Of a stretch of DNA of 44,570 nucleotides, positions 17,544 through 25,440 are shown piece by piece. Made by a program: the position numbers and the translations under genes. A model generated the notes under the pieces. That model saw only the letters and a list, made by a program, of their open reading frames with translations, was not told the origin of the DNA and ran no database searches. The first letter of the stretch is position 1, and each line of letters opens with the position of its first letter. This stretch comes from an uncultured Lachnoanaerobaculum sp. (GTDB lineage Bacteria > Bacillota > Clostridia > Lachnospirales > Lachnospiraceae). Location: positions 1-44,570 of the forward strand of contig NZ_CALLVU010000052.1 of the NCBI RefSeq assembly GCF_938015485.1, in the 5' to 3' direction.

Positions 17544-18791
17544 TTGAAAAAAATATTATATAGTATCATTTTTTGTATGTACTTATTTTTAATTTCATGT
17601 TCCATAAATAACAAGGATAAAGAAGAAGTCACATCAGGGTATATTGGTGATGAATTAAATATAATGCATATAGAGGCTAATAATCCTGATTTTATTAATT
17701 ATATTGATAATGTTTCAAAAAAATTAAATATAAAAATAAATATAATTCCTTGTCCTGAAGATGCAAATAATAGACAAGCTGAAATATCAAATAAACTCTA
17801 TTCAGGTAGTACAGATATAGATTTGATTTCAGTAAACGATGAGATGGTTAGTGAATTTAAATCGAGAGGATATTTAGAACCGTTAGATGATATTATGACA
17901 AAGGATGTTTTACAGTCATATCCTAAGGATTATGTAGAATCGGTATCAATGTATAATAAAAATGTTTTTTCCGTTCCGTACATGATGGATATTATGATGT
18001 TTTGGGTGAATGAGAAATATGCCATATTGTCTAATGTACGAGATATAAAAAACTTGGACGATTTCTCATCGTTTTTGAATTACGATTATGGTACAGGTTT
18101 GTATGCTTATGGTGGTGCATGGGAAGAAACGTATATATACAATGATTTGTCTCAGTTTATAAATATGTTTGGTGGTGATTATTATAATTGGAGTAACGAT
18201 AATACAAGGAATGCGGTAGTATTTTTGCATGATATGTTAAAATATAACTATACATCTAAAGCACAGATGATAGACAGGTATGAGCAGATGGAGCAAAAGT
18301 TTATAGATGGGAAGTATGGAAGTATATTCATGTATAGTGGAGCTATAAATACATTTTATAATTCCGGCAAATATGGTGAAGATAGCATTCATGTAGTTAA
18401 ACTTCCTAATATAAAAAACTTGTCAACAAATATTGCTACATGGCAGTATGTATTGAACAAGGCTTCAAAAAATAAATCTGCTGCAAAACGTTTTTTACAT
18501 TATATCTCAAGCAAAGACGGATGTGTGGAATATAGCAATGTAATGAAGCAAGTTCCCGCAAGAATAGATGTTATATTAGATAAAAACATAAATATAAATG
18601 TTCCTGATATTGATACAATAAGAGGATATGTAGAAAACTGCAGTTTGAAAGCAAGACCGTTAACATCAGAGTCAATGACAGATATTTCAGAAATGGGAAA
18701 AATATTCCAAAAGTATTTACTTGATGAAATGGCTTTGGATGAGTTTTGTTATAGGGCACAAAAAATAGTAGATAGAAATTATAGTAAATAA
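17544..18791 (+). CDS. Second sugar-binding lipoprotein, paralogue of 13318 product
   Basis: A solute-binding lipoprotein of 415 residues, starting at TTG 17544 (KKILYSIIFCMYL) eight bases after the GH172 stop, with AGGTG upstream. The lipobox is LISC. It aligns along its length with the first binding protein: NPDFINYIDNVS matches DADFGDWLKNVE, LISVNDEMVSEFKSRGYLEPL matches its NDEM segment, and both share YNDLSQFINMFGGDYYNW-like stretches. It is more diverged and more A/T-rich. It could bind a related ligand, or serve as a co-sensor for the histidine kinase. Confidence 0.88.
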   Translation: MKKILYSIIFCMYLFLISCSINNKDKEEVTSGYIGDELNIMHIEANNPDFINYIDNVSKKLNIKINIIPCPEDANNRQAEISNKLYSGSTDIDLISVNDEMVSEFKSRGYLEPLDDIMTKDVLQSYPKDYVESVSMYNKNVFSVPYMMDIMMFWVNEKYAILSNVRDIKNLDDFSSFLNYDYGTGLYAYGGAWEETYIYNDLSQFINMFGGDYYNWSNDNTRNAVVFLHDMLKYNYTSKAQMIDRYEQMEQKFIDGKYGSIFMYSGAINTFYNSGKYGEDSIHVVKLPNIKNLSTNIATWQYVLNKASKNKSAAKRFLHYISSKDGCVEYSNVMKQVPARIDVILDKNININVPDIDTIRGYVENCSLKARPLTSESMTDISEMGKIFQKYLLDEMALDEFCYRAQKIVDRNYSK

Positions 18792-18795
18792 AATA

Positions 18796-18833
18796 AAACG
18801 GTACTGCTGAATAAGCAGTGCCGTTTGTTCTTT
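18796..18833 (+). terminator. Terminator between convergent glycan operon and hemolysin III gene
   Basis: A 13-bp stem AAACGGTACTGCT / AGCAGTGCCGTTT with one wobble and loop GAATA, followed by GTTCTTT. The opposite strand is followed by TTTTATTTTATTT, so it should act in both directions. Confidence 0.8.
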
Positions 18834-18844
18834 AACAATATTTA

Positions 18845-19552
18845 TCAGTAGAATGACAGCGTAGTAAATAAAAGCATATAGTGGCAGAATGTTCCAAGCA
18901 TTATAAATACATGAAAAATCTCATGTGAACCGAAGTAAATATGTTTTTCATTAAACGACTTCAGCTTAAATGCATAGATGACTGCTCCAAGTGTATATGC
19001 GATACCTCCAAACAAAAGCCATAAGAATCCCGAAAGAGGTAAGGTCTTGTAGAGCGGCTTAAGGGCAAAGACGCAGAGCCATCCCATTATCAAATATACG
19101 GTAGATGACAGCCACTTCGGGCAGCTTACAAAGAAAATTTTTAAAAAGATACCTCCGATGGCAAGTGCCCATATGGCTGCAAGTAATATGTATCCTGTAA
19201 ATCCTTTAAGTGCGGTAAGACATACAGGTGTGTAGGTTCCCGCTATCAATACGGAAATCATAGTGTGGTCTATTTTTCTGAATATCATTGTTTTTTTCAA
19301 ATCCAGTACTACAGAGTGATATAGCGTACTGGCTGTATATAATAGCGTGGTGGATATAATAAATACAAGCATAGATAGAGATGTTATAAAGCTTCCATGT
19401 TCTATGCTCCTTTGCATCAGCGGTAATGCACCTATCCAAACAAGTATAAGTCCGATAAAGTGGGTGATTGCCGAGCCCGGTTCTCTTATTTGTATTGATA
19501 TAGTGCCGGGAAGTACGCCAAATCTTGTCTTTTCTCTATTTTTCGTTTTCAT
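18845..19552 (-). CDS. Hemolysin III / PAQR-family membrane protein
   Basis: A seven-helix membrane protein of 235 residues in the HlyIII/PAQR family (YqfA, YplQ type). The family's metal-site residues are visible: STLYHS in the first conserved helix, FRKIDHTMISVLIAGTYTP in the middle, and HEIFHVFIMLGTFCHY near the C-terminus. Bacterial members are implicated in membrane lipid homeostasis; haemolytic activity is established only for a few. The ATG is preceded by AAGGAGGGATTT. It is transcribed alone and converges with the glycan operon. Confidence 0.92.
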   Translation of the reverse strand: MKTKNREKTRFGVLPGTISIQIREPGSAITHFIGLILVWIGALPLMQRSIEHGSFITSLSMLVFIISTTLLYTASTLYHSVVLDLKKTMIFRKIDHTMISVLIAGTYTPVCLTALKGFTGYILLAAIWALAIGGIFLKIFFVSCPKWLSSTVYLIMGWLCVFALKPLYKTLPLSGFLWLLFGGIAYTLGAVIYAFKLKSFNEKHIYFGSHEIFHVFIMLGTFCHYMLLFTTLSFY

Positions 19553-19709
19553 AAATCCCTCCTTAACATAGTTTCAAAAACTACATACAGCATATATTGA
19601 TACTACATCAATTATTGAGAAAATGCAAGTCAAAAATAATTAAAAGTGTTGAGTAATTATTGTATAACATTATAAGTGTTTTTTTAAATAAATTGGAATG
19701 CTTGATTCT

Positions 19710-19744
19710 CACCTCTAAGTTCAATAAAATGATACTTAGAGGTG
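19710..19744. repeat. 11-bp perfect inverted repeat downstream of the TipAS remnant
   Basis: The arms CACCTCTAAGT and ACTTAGAGGTG are separated by 13 bases. The repeat is about 25 bases beyond the stop of the TipAS-domain remnant on the minus strand. Neither side has a convincing U-tract, so it is either a weak terminator or an operator-like site. Confidence 0.45.
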
Positions 19745-19769
19745 AAAATATGATAAGAAGATCTGTCAA

Positions 19770-20105
19770 TTAAATCTCTTTTACATACTGTTGAATTGCA
19801 TCACACAGATACTGTGCCATGCCTTCTCTGAACTTATCCATATTATTTTTAAATTCCGGATTTTTAACATATCCATAGCCTATGCTTGAAAACACATCCG
19901 CACTACAGTCAAATGAGTATTCACAAATATGTTTATGAAGCTTTTTTGCCAGTTCTGTATTTTCTTTTGATGTAGCCTTCAGTCCCTTTGACATATTATC
20001 CGATATGGCAAAAAAGATATTATTAAAACCATCGGTAATTTCCTGTTCTCTTCCTTTTTGCTTTTCTTTTTGCATCAAAACGAGTTGTTTCTTTAGATGA
20101 TGGAG
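19770..20105 (-). pseudogene. MerR-family regulator remnant: C-terminal TipAS domain only
   Basis: The open frame encodes the last ~110 residues of a TipAS-type ligand-binding domain. Typical features are the middle segment HKHICEYSFDCSADVF and the C-terminal GYVKNPEFKNNMDKFREG followed by MAQYLCDAI, matching the family pattern of Y-V-x-P-x-F-x-x-x-x-D-K-x-x-x-G. The N-terminal MerR helix-turn-helix and linker are absent. Upstream the frame stays open as IQALHHLKKQLVLMQKEKQ into the edge of the IS1380-like element near 20105, which has replaced the 5' half. Without the DNA-binding domain it is unlikely to act as a regulator. A short product from TTG 20078 is possible but not supported by a ribosome binding site. 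Confidence 0.68.
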
Positions 20106-21352
20106 TGCTTGAATGTTATATACCTTGCTGAACGAATTACTTTTGCAGCAATCTTTAGCAGTTTTAGACGGACAGTATCAATGCGTTGTTTTCTCATATT
20201 TGCAGATAATGTCAATCGTCTAAACCAATTAAATATGTTATAAGCAAGTGCATGTATTTGAAGCCTGTTGGCATTTACAATTCTTGTATGACTGCTGATA
20301 GAAGCAAAGTCAAAACCTGTTTTACTCTCCTTGATGAAGTTTTCCATCAAGCCTCTTTTGCAATAGAACTTGATAAGATATTCAGGGGATGATTCCATGT
20401 TTGTAACAATGAATGTATACATGTAAATCATTTGATTTTCAGGTTTTTCAACTTTACAGACAACACGTCTTTCATAAGGCCAAGGACCTGCCTGATACAT
20501 GAATTCACCATAAACTACAGCATAATCTACTTTGTTGTTTTTTGTGATTTCATCAAGTTCATCTACAAGATATGATGCTTTATCACGAAGTATAGCATTT
20601 TCTTTCAAACGAATTCCATAGCCGGTACCGTTTTCTTCACACTGTTTATATAAACCGGGTGTTGCAAAGCCACTATCTCCACGAAGGAGAAGTTTAATTT
20701 CCGGAAAATCTTCAAGATATTCATCAAGGATAGGCTGAAGAAAGTCCACAACTCCTGTGCTTGAATACTGAGTCCCATCGCGAAGCTGAATTTTAATCAA
20801 ATCTCCTGTGAGACCATCATAGCAAACAAGTGGATGGTAACCGTTACTTTGATAATGGAAGTTAAATGCTCTGCCTTCCTGTTTGCCATAGGCATTAAGA
20901 AGTGTTGAGTCCAAATCCAAAATGATGGCTTCAGGCATCTGAACACTATAAACTTTCTTTCGAAGAATTTGATTTATTGAAAGGAACTGATTCAGCGAAT
21001 CCTCATCCATTCGATTATGAAATCTTGAAATGGTCGGTTGTGATGCTAAAGTGTCTTTATTTAGCACTGCTTTAAACACAGGATCATTTGTAAGTTCATC
21101 TGAAGAATCATCTTCAAAATAGCCTGCAATGATCATATATATCATCTGAAGAAGGTTTTCTTTATCAGTGTGATAACGGAATAATGCAGAATCATTGGTC
21201 TTAAATGATTGACTGAAAAGTTTATCCATGCCAAGTTTACTTACGAATTCTTTTATAAGAAGTAAGCCTGCATCGGAGGATAAATCGCCTCCATCGAAAT
21301 TAATTTTAATTTTTCTATTGCTTTCAAGTGATAAGGTGTTTACAATACTCAT
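20093..21352 (-). CDS. IS1380-family transposase, C-terminus truncated
   Basis: A DDE transposase of 419 residues in the IS1380 family. It starts with MSIVNTLSLESN and has the DDE-site segments ILDLDSTLLNAYG, LLRGDSGFATPGLY and YCKRGLMENFIKESKTG, so the catalytic acidic residues are present. The N-terminal half is intact and the ATG is preceded by AAAGGAG. At the C-terminus the family-like ARYITFK is followed abruptly by HSII and a stop that lies in sequence belonging to the flanking TipAS gene. Family members usually continue for some tens of residues, so the 3' end of the element seems deleted and activity is doubtful. Confidence 0.85.
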   Translation of the reverse strand: MSIVNTLSLESNRKIKINFDGGDLSSDAGLLLIKEFVSKLGMDKLFSQSFKTNDSALFRYHTDKENLLQMIYMIIAGYFEDDSSDELTNDPVFKAVLNKDTLASQPTISRFHNRMDEDSLNQFLSINQILRKKVYSVQMPEAIILDLDSTLLNAYGKQEGRAFNFHYQSNGYHPLVCYDGLTGDLIKIQLRDGTQYSSTGVVDFLQPILDEYLEDFPEIKLLLRGDSGFATPGLYKQCEENGTGYGIRLKENAILRDKASYLVDELDEITKNNKVDYAVVYGEFMYQAGPWPYERRVVCKVEKPENQMIYMYTFIVTNMESSPEYLIKFYCKRGLMENFIKESKTGFDFASISSHTRIVNANRLQIHALAYNIFNWFRRLTLSANMRKQRIDTVRLKLLKIAAKVIRSARYITFKHSII

Positions 21353-21420
21353 AGAGGGCTCCTTTGTGTAATTTTGTTAAGTTTAAAGCACCTTAATTTT
21401 ACCACAAATGGACGCTCTTT
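20106..21420 (-). mobile_element. 3'-truncated IS1380-like insertion sequence
   Basis: The transposase gene plus about 65 bases of upstream sequence. The left boundary is set by the switch from transposase to TipAS coding sequence near 20106. The right boundary is approximate and probably lies between 21400 and 21430, where GAGCGTCC and a run of T occur. No matching terminal inverted repeat could be identified at the left side, consistent with deletion of that end. No target duplication was recognised. Confidence 0.6.
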
Positions 21421-21424
21421 TTTT

Positions 21425-21443
21425 ATTCACTTGATAAGTGAAT
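21425..21443. repeat. Short palindrome between IS edge and AraC gene
   Basis: ATTCACTT-GAT-AAGTGAAT is a perfect 8-bp inverted repeat with a 3-base spacer, preceded by a run of seven T. It lies about 105 bases upstream of the AraC-type gene and near the probable IS edge. It could be an operator or part of the IS end. Confidence 0.35.
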
Positions 21444-21548
21444 GGTAATATTTAGTAATAACATAGTAATAATGTGGCTTTCAGCAACTTTCATGGTGTT
21501 ACCGTGAATAATCTAGGTTAAATATAAAAAAATGAGGTGAGAAAAGAA

Positions 21549-22508
21549 ATGGAGTTAAATGAAAACAATGTTATTGAAAATGCTTATGATAAACTCTTTT
21601 TTACAGAAAAAAAGCAGACAAAGGATATACAAATATATTGCTTAAACAATGATACAGGAACGGGTGAAATGCGCTGCTATAATCTTTTGGAAGGAATTCA
21701 ACTTTCTTACAATACTTTGAATATGCAAACTACTTATCAAAAGGTAGAGCCTAAGGAGGGTATGTTACAGATTGATCATTGTTTAGAAGGTTGTTATGAA
21801 TTTATTTTAGAAAATAACGAGCATGCCTTTTTAGGGAGAGGAGATTTAAGTATTGTTGATCTTGGCAAAGCTTCATTTAAAAATTCGTGTATCCCTATGA
21901 AGAAATATGTTGGACTTTCACTTTTTATTGATATAAATGTGGCTCAAAAATCAATTGATAAATATTTTCCGTATGGAAATATTGATTTGCATAGATTACG
22001 AGACAGATTGTGTAAAAATGGAGTATCTTTGATTATACGTTCTCGTGATGGAATAAATCATATTATCAACGAATTGTATGAGGTAGATGAAAGAGTAAAA
22101 CTTCCATACTCTATTATAAAAACGATAGAGTTACTTTTGTTTTTAAGCTTGATAGAATCAAAAGATACAGAACAGTTTTCATCATTTTCCGAACCGGTAT
22201 ACAGAGCAACTCAAGAGTGTTATAAAATGATTATAGAAAATCCTTTTGAATGGCTGAAGATAAAAGATTTAGCGAAAAAGTTTGCGGTTTCCGAATCAAG
22301 TCTTAAAAATTGCTTTCAATGTATTTCGGGGCAATCGATAGGTGCTTTTATGAGGACAAACAGAATAAAAGAAGCAGCGATTCTTTTGAATAAAAAACCA
22401 TACTTAAGTATAGGGGAACTTGCCGAGATGGCCGGTTATGAAAATCAAAGCAAGTTTTCAAAGGCGTTTAAAAGTATTATGGGTAAATCTCCAAGTGAAT
22501 TTAAGTGA
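21549..22508 (+). CDS. AraC-family transcriptional regulator
   Basis: A 319-residue regulator with a C-terminal AraC/XylS DNA-binding domain in the last ~100 residues: LKIKDLAKKFAVSESSLKN is the first helix-turn-helix and LSIGELAEMAGYENQSKFSK the second, ending in GKSPSEFK. The N-terminal ~200 residues are a ligand-sensing region of the type often seen in regulators of siderophore genes, but they match no domain I can name with certainty. The ATG at 21549 is preferred over the GTG at 21537, because GAGGTGAG then sits at proper spacing. It lies directly upstream of the transport cassette, which it probably controls. Confidence 0.87.
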   Translation: MELNENNVIENAYDKLFFTEKKQTKDIQIYCLNNDTGTGEMRCYNLLEGIQLSYNTLNMQTTYQKVEPKEGMLQIDHCLEGCYEFILENNEHAFLGRGDLSIVDLGKASFKNSCIPMKKYVGLSLFIDINVAQKSIDKYFPYGNIDLHRLRDRLCKNGVSLIIRSRDGINHIINELYEVDERVKLPYSIIKTIELLLFLSLIESKDTEQFSSFSEPVYRATQECYKMIIENPFEWLKIKDLAKKFAVSESSLKNCFQCISGQSIGAFMRTNRIKEAAILLNKKPYLSIGELAEMAGYENQSKFSKAFKSIMGKSPSEFK

Positions 22509-22598
22509 GAGCAATTTGTCTTTTTGGAGTTAAAAAATACCCAATTGGTTATAGAGAACTTCTAACATTACATGTACACTTAACATAGATGGTGATAT

Positions 22599-22630
22599 AA
22601 GGCATCGGTACACCGGTGCCTTAATTTTTT
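22599..22630 (+). terminator. Terminator or attenuator between araC-type gene and ECF cassette
   Basis: The stem AAGGCATCGGT / ACCGGTGCCTT with one wobble is followed by AATTTTTTC. It ends the regulator transcript. Because it lies only about 60 bases before the first transporter gene, it could also act as an attenuator if transcription starts in the A/T-rich 22510-22590. Confidence 0.75.
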
Positions 22631-22688
22631 CATCATGGTTAGTTGAAGCTAACAAATAAAGAACCGGAATTTAGGAGGGAAGTTTATT

Positions 22689-23267
22689 ATGAAATTAAAA
22701 GACATTATTCAAATCACTGTATTTACAGTTATTGCTTTTGTTTTAGGTATGGCTGTATCAATGGGAACAGGAATGTTGGGAACCGTTTCTCTTTATGTTG
22801 CAAGCGGATTTTCTGCACTTGTAATTGCTCCACCGTTTGTTGTAATGGCAAAAAAAGTTAAGAAAAAACCTTCTGCTTTTATCTTTTTTATGTTGTTATC
22901 TGTTTTTTGGTCACTAATGGGATATTGGCCGATGCTTATCATAAATTTAGTAGCGGGCATTGTGGCTGAACTTATCATAGGAAATTATGAAAATGATAAA
23001 CGAATTGCAGCGGCAGTGGCGACTGGAATGTTTATCATTTCAATGCATGCTATGACTTTTGTAAAAACTTTAGGCCCTGAAAAATTAGTGGAAGTATTTA
23101 CTGTTTTTTCTCCGGAGCAAGCTCAATATATGTACACATTTTTTACACCTAAAGCAATGTTGATTTCGATTGCTATAAATATCGTTTTAGTTATTGTGGC
23201 CGGCATGTTCGGAATGTATATCAATAATAAATTTTTTGAAAAAAGAGAAGAGAAAGGGATACTTTAA
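22689..23267 (+). CDS. ECF transporter S component, Trep_Strep/MptS type
   Basis: A 192-residue membrane protein with about six helices. It resembles the Trep_Strep (MptD-family) substrate-binding S subunits of energy-coupling-factor importers: a short KLKDIIQITVFTVIAFVLGM start, conserved GYWPMLIINLVAGIVAELI and ISMHAMTFVK. AGGAGGGAAG precedes the ATG. S components define the substrate. This family has been associated with heme-like substrates in streptococci, but the ligand here is not known. The stop codon shares one base with the EcfT start (TAATG), so the genes are translationally coupled. Confidence 0.8.
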   Translation: MKLKDIIQITVFTVIAFVLGMAVSMGTGMLGTVSLYVASGFSALVIAPPFVVMAKKVKKKPSAFIFFMLLSVFWSLMGYWPMLIINLVAGIVAELIIGNYENDKRIAAAVATGMFIISMHAMTFVKTLGPEKLVEVFTVFSPEQAQYMYTFFTPKAMLISIAINIVLVIVAGMFGMYINNKFFEKREEKGIL

Positions 23268-23947
23268 TGCAAAAAAACACAGTAAAAGAGACTTGCATAG
23301 TTAATAGTATAGTTTTGTTTATCCTCATCGTTTCATTTTCCATTACACTTTTTATTACTGATAAACTTGGCTATTATATTATGATGTCCGTTTCATTTAT
23401 TTTGTTACTAACGCATTCAAAAAAAGCATTTCTTAGTGTGTCTGTAAAGTACCTGTTTCTTTTATTGCTTTTGCATTTGTTGGGGAAACTTCCTTATGAA
23501 CTTGGAGTGGCGTCTTTTATAGGTTTACTCTTAATTGGGATAAAACTTTTTCCTATTTTTGTTTTAGGTAGGATACTGATTTCTTTATCGCCACTTACTA
23601 TAATGAGTTCCTTAAGGAAAATTGGAATTCCAAATGACTTTAACCTTAGTATTGCTACGGGACTTAGATTTATGAGTGAAATGGAAATAAGGATTAAAGA
23701 AATACGAAATGGTATGAAAGTAAGGGGTTTAAAAATAAGCCTCTTACATCCTGTCCGTTCATTTGAACTTTATCTTATTACATTGATGTATAAGTGTCTT
23801 CATGTAAGCGAAACTTTAACATCTTCCATTATTTCAAAAGGTGCAGAGTATAAAATAAAAAAAACAAGTTACAATCCAACTAAATATAATATTTTTGACT
23901 TGATTTGTTTGGTTGTTTCTTTTTATTTAGTATGGAGATTGTTTTAG
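23267..23947 (+). CDS. ECF transporter T component (EcfT-like)
   Basis: Transmembrane coupling subunit of an ECF importer, 226 residues. It has a hydrophobic N-terminal half and a cytoplasmic coupling region with GMKVRGLKI, matching the x-R-G motif, and a second SSIISKGAEYK where the second motif is usually A-R-G. These helices transmit ATPase movements to the S subunit. It starts at the ATG overlapping the S-component stop and is followed 16 bases later by the ATPase gene. Confidence 0.85.
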   Translation: MQKNTVKETCIVNSIVLFILIVSFSITLFITDKLGYYIMMSVSFILLLTHSKKAFLSVSVKYLFLLLLLHLLGKLPYELGVASFIGLLLIGIKLFPIFVLGRILISLSPLTIMSSLRKIGIPNDFNLSIATGLRFMSEMEIRIKEIRNGMKVRGLKISLLHPVRSFELYLITLMYKCLHVSETLTSSIISKGAEYKIKKTSYNPTKYNIFDLICLVVSFYLVWRLF

Positions 23948-23963
23948 ATGCAGAGGATTATAA

Positions 23964-25409
23964 ATGAAAATTTTAGAAGTCAAAATCAACAAATTTAAGT
24001 ATAAAAGCAGCAAAGAGATTATCTTAAAAAATTTAAGTTTAAGTGTTGAGCCAGGTGAATTGATTGTTATAACAGGACTTTCAGGATGTGGAAAAACGAC
24101 TTTGACAAGAATATTAAATGGCTTAATTCCCAATCACTATGAGGGTGATTTAGACGGAGAAGTAAAATTATTTGATAAAAATTTGCCGGACTATGAAAAA
24201 GGTGAGCTTGCAAAATATATCGGCAATGTGTTTCAAAATCCGTCGGATCAGTTTTTTGCTACCATTGCGGAGGAAGAAGTTGCCTTTGTTGGAGAAAGTT
24301 TAGGAATGCCTTTTGATGAATTGAAACGAAAAACAAAAGAAGCCTTTGAGAAAATGGGGATTTCTGACTTGATGGATAAGAAACTTTCGGAACTTTCCGG
24401 AGGACAGAAACAAAAAGTGGCGATCGCTTCCACTTTACTATATGATACGAAAATTATTTTCTTTGACGAGCCTTCCTCCAATTTGGATTATCAAGGGATT
24501 GCTCAGTTTAGAGATATTGTCCGCACTTTAAAAGAAATGGGAAAAGCGATTATTATTGCGGAACATCGATTGTTTTTTTTGAATGATTTATATGACCGGT
24601 TAATCTATATGAAAGACGGGACAATCGAGAGGGTGTTTTCTCAAGGAGAACTCACAGAGGATGACTGTAAAAAATATGGATTGCGAGCAATCAGTTATCA
24701 GTCTCTGAAAGCACAAAACTCGGATGAAGAGCAAGAAAAGGTTGCCGAGATCGTAGATTTAAATATTGATATACGAAAACAGGAACTCATAAAGAATCTT
24801 TCTTTTAATCTTCATTATGGAGAAATCATGGCAATCATCGGGGAAAATGGAATTGGAAAAACAACGTTAGGAAGAACTTTGGCAGGCTTAATTAAAAATA
24901 AAGGGAAAATAAGCTATGGAAAAACAACGAAAGAAAGATTGAAGCAATCGTATTATATGATGCAGGATGTGGATTATCAAATTTTCTTTGATACGGTGGA
25001 AAATGAACTGATTCCTAAAAATAAAGTGAAAGATAGTGAATACTTAAAAGAAGTCACTACCTATATTCATGCGATTGATTTGTGGGATAAAAAAATGGAT
25101 CACCCACAAGAACTTTCCGGTGGGCAAAAGCAAAGGCTTGCACTTGCCACTGCCTTTTTAAGTGAAAGAAAAATCATTATATTGGACGAGCCGACTTCAG
25201 GGCTTGATTATAAGAGAATGAAAGAAATAGGAGCTATGATAAGGAGATATGCCGCTAAGAGACCGGTGGTTATTATTACCCATGATTTAGAACTTCTCTT
25301 TGAGGTGTGTAATACGGTGTTGATGCTGGATGACAAGACTTATAAAAAGATAACTGTAAAAGGAAATGAAGGTAAAATATCGGATTTCTTATTTGCTCCC
25401 ATAAGATAA
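23964..25409 (+). CDS. Fused ECF ATPase (EcfA-EcfA', two ABC domains)
   Basis: A 481-residue soluble protein with two ABC ATPase domains in tandem, equivalent to the separate EcfA1 and EcfA2. Domain one has Walker A TGLSGCGKTT, signature LSGGQKQK and Walker B IIFFDEPSSNLD. Domain two (from about residue 265) has GENGIGKTT, LSGGQKQR and IIILDEPTSGLD, with the H-loop THD. All catalytic motifs look intact. It powers the T and S subunits encoded just upstream. Confidence 0.93.
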   Translation: MKILEVKINKFKYKSSKEIILKNLSLSVEPGELIVITGLSGCGKTTLTRILNGLIPNHYEGDLDGEVKLFDKNLPDYEKGELAKYIGNVFQNPSDQFFATIAEEEVAFVGESLGMPFDELKRKTKEAFEKMGISDLMDKKLSELSGGQKQKVAIASTLLYDTKIIFFDEPSSNLDYQGIAQFRDIVRTLKEMGKAIIIAEHRLFFLNDLYDRLIYMKDGTIERVFSQGELTEDDCKKYGLRAISYQSLKAQNSDEEQEKVAEIVDLNIDIRKQELIKNLSFNLHYGEIMAIIGENGIGKTTLGRTLAGLIKNKGKISYGKTTKERLKQSYYMMQDVDYQIFFDTVENELIPKNKVKDSEYLKEVTTYIHAIDLWDKKMDHPQELSGGQKQRLALATAFLSERKIIILDEPTSGLDYKRMKEIGAMIRRYAAKRPVVIITHDLELLFEVCNTVLMLDDKTYKKITVKGNEGKISDFLFAPIR

Positions 25410-25440
25410 AAATTTTTGGTATATGAGGAGGATTTAAATT

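Noticed and set aside
19710..19744. Inverted repeat as a rho-independent terminator
   Set aside because: No U-tract follows on either strand. It is listed only as a repeat.
22643..22861. Frame overlapping the start of the ECF S-component gene
   Set aside because: It is an alternative-frame shadow of a gene with clear membrane helices and a better ribosome binding site.
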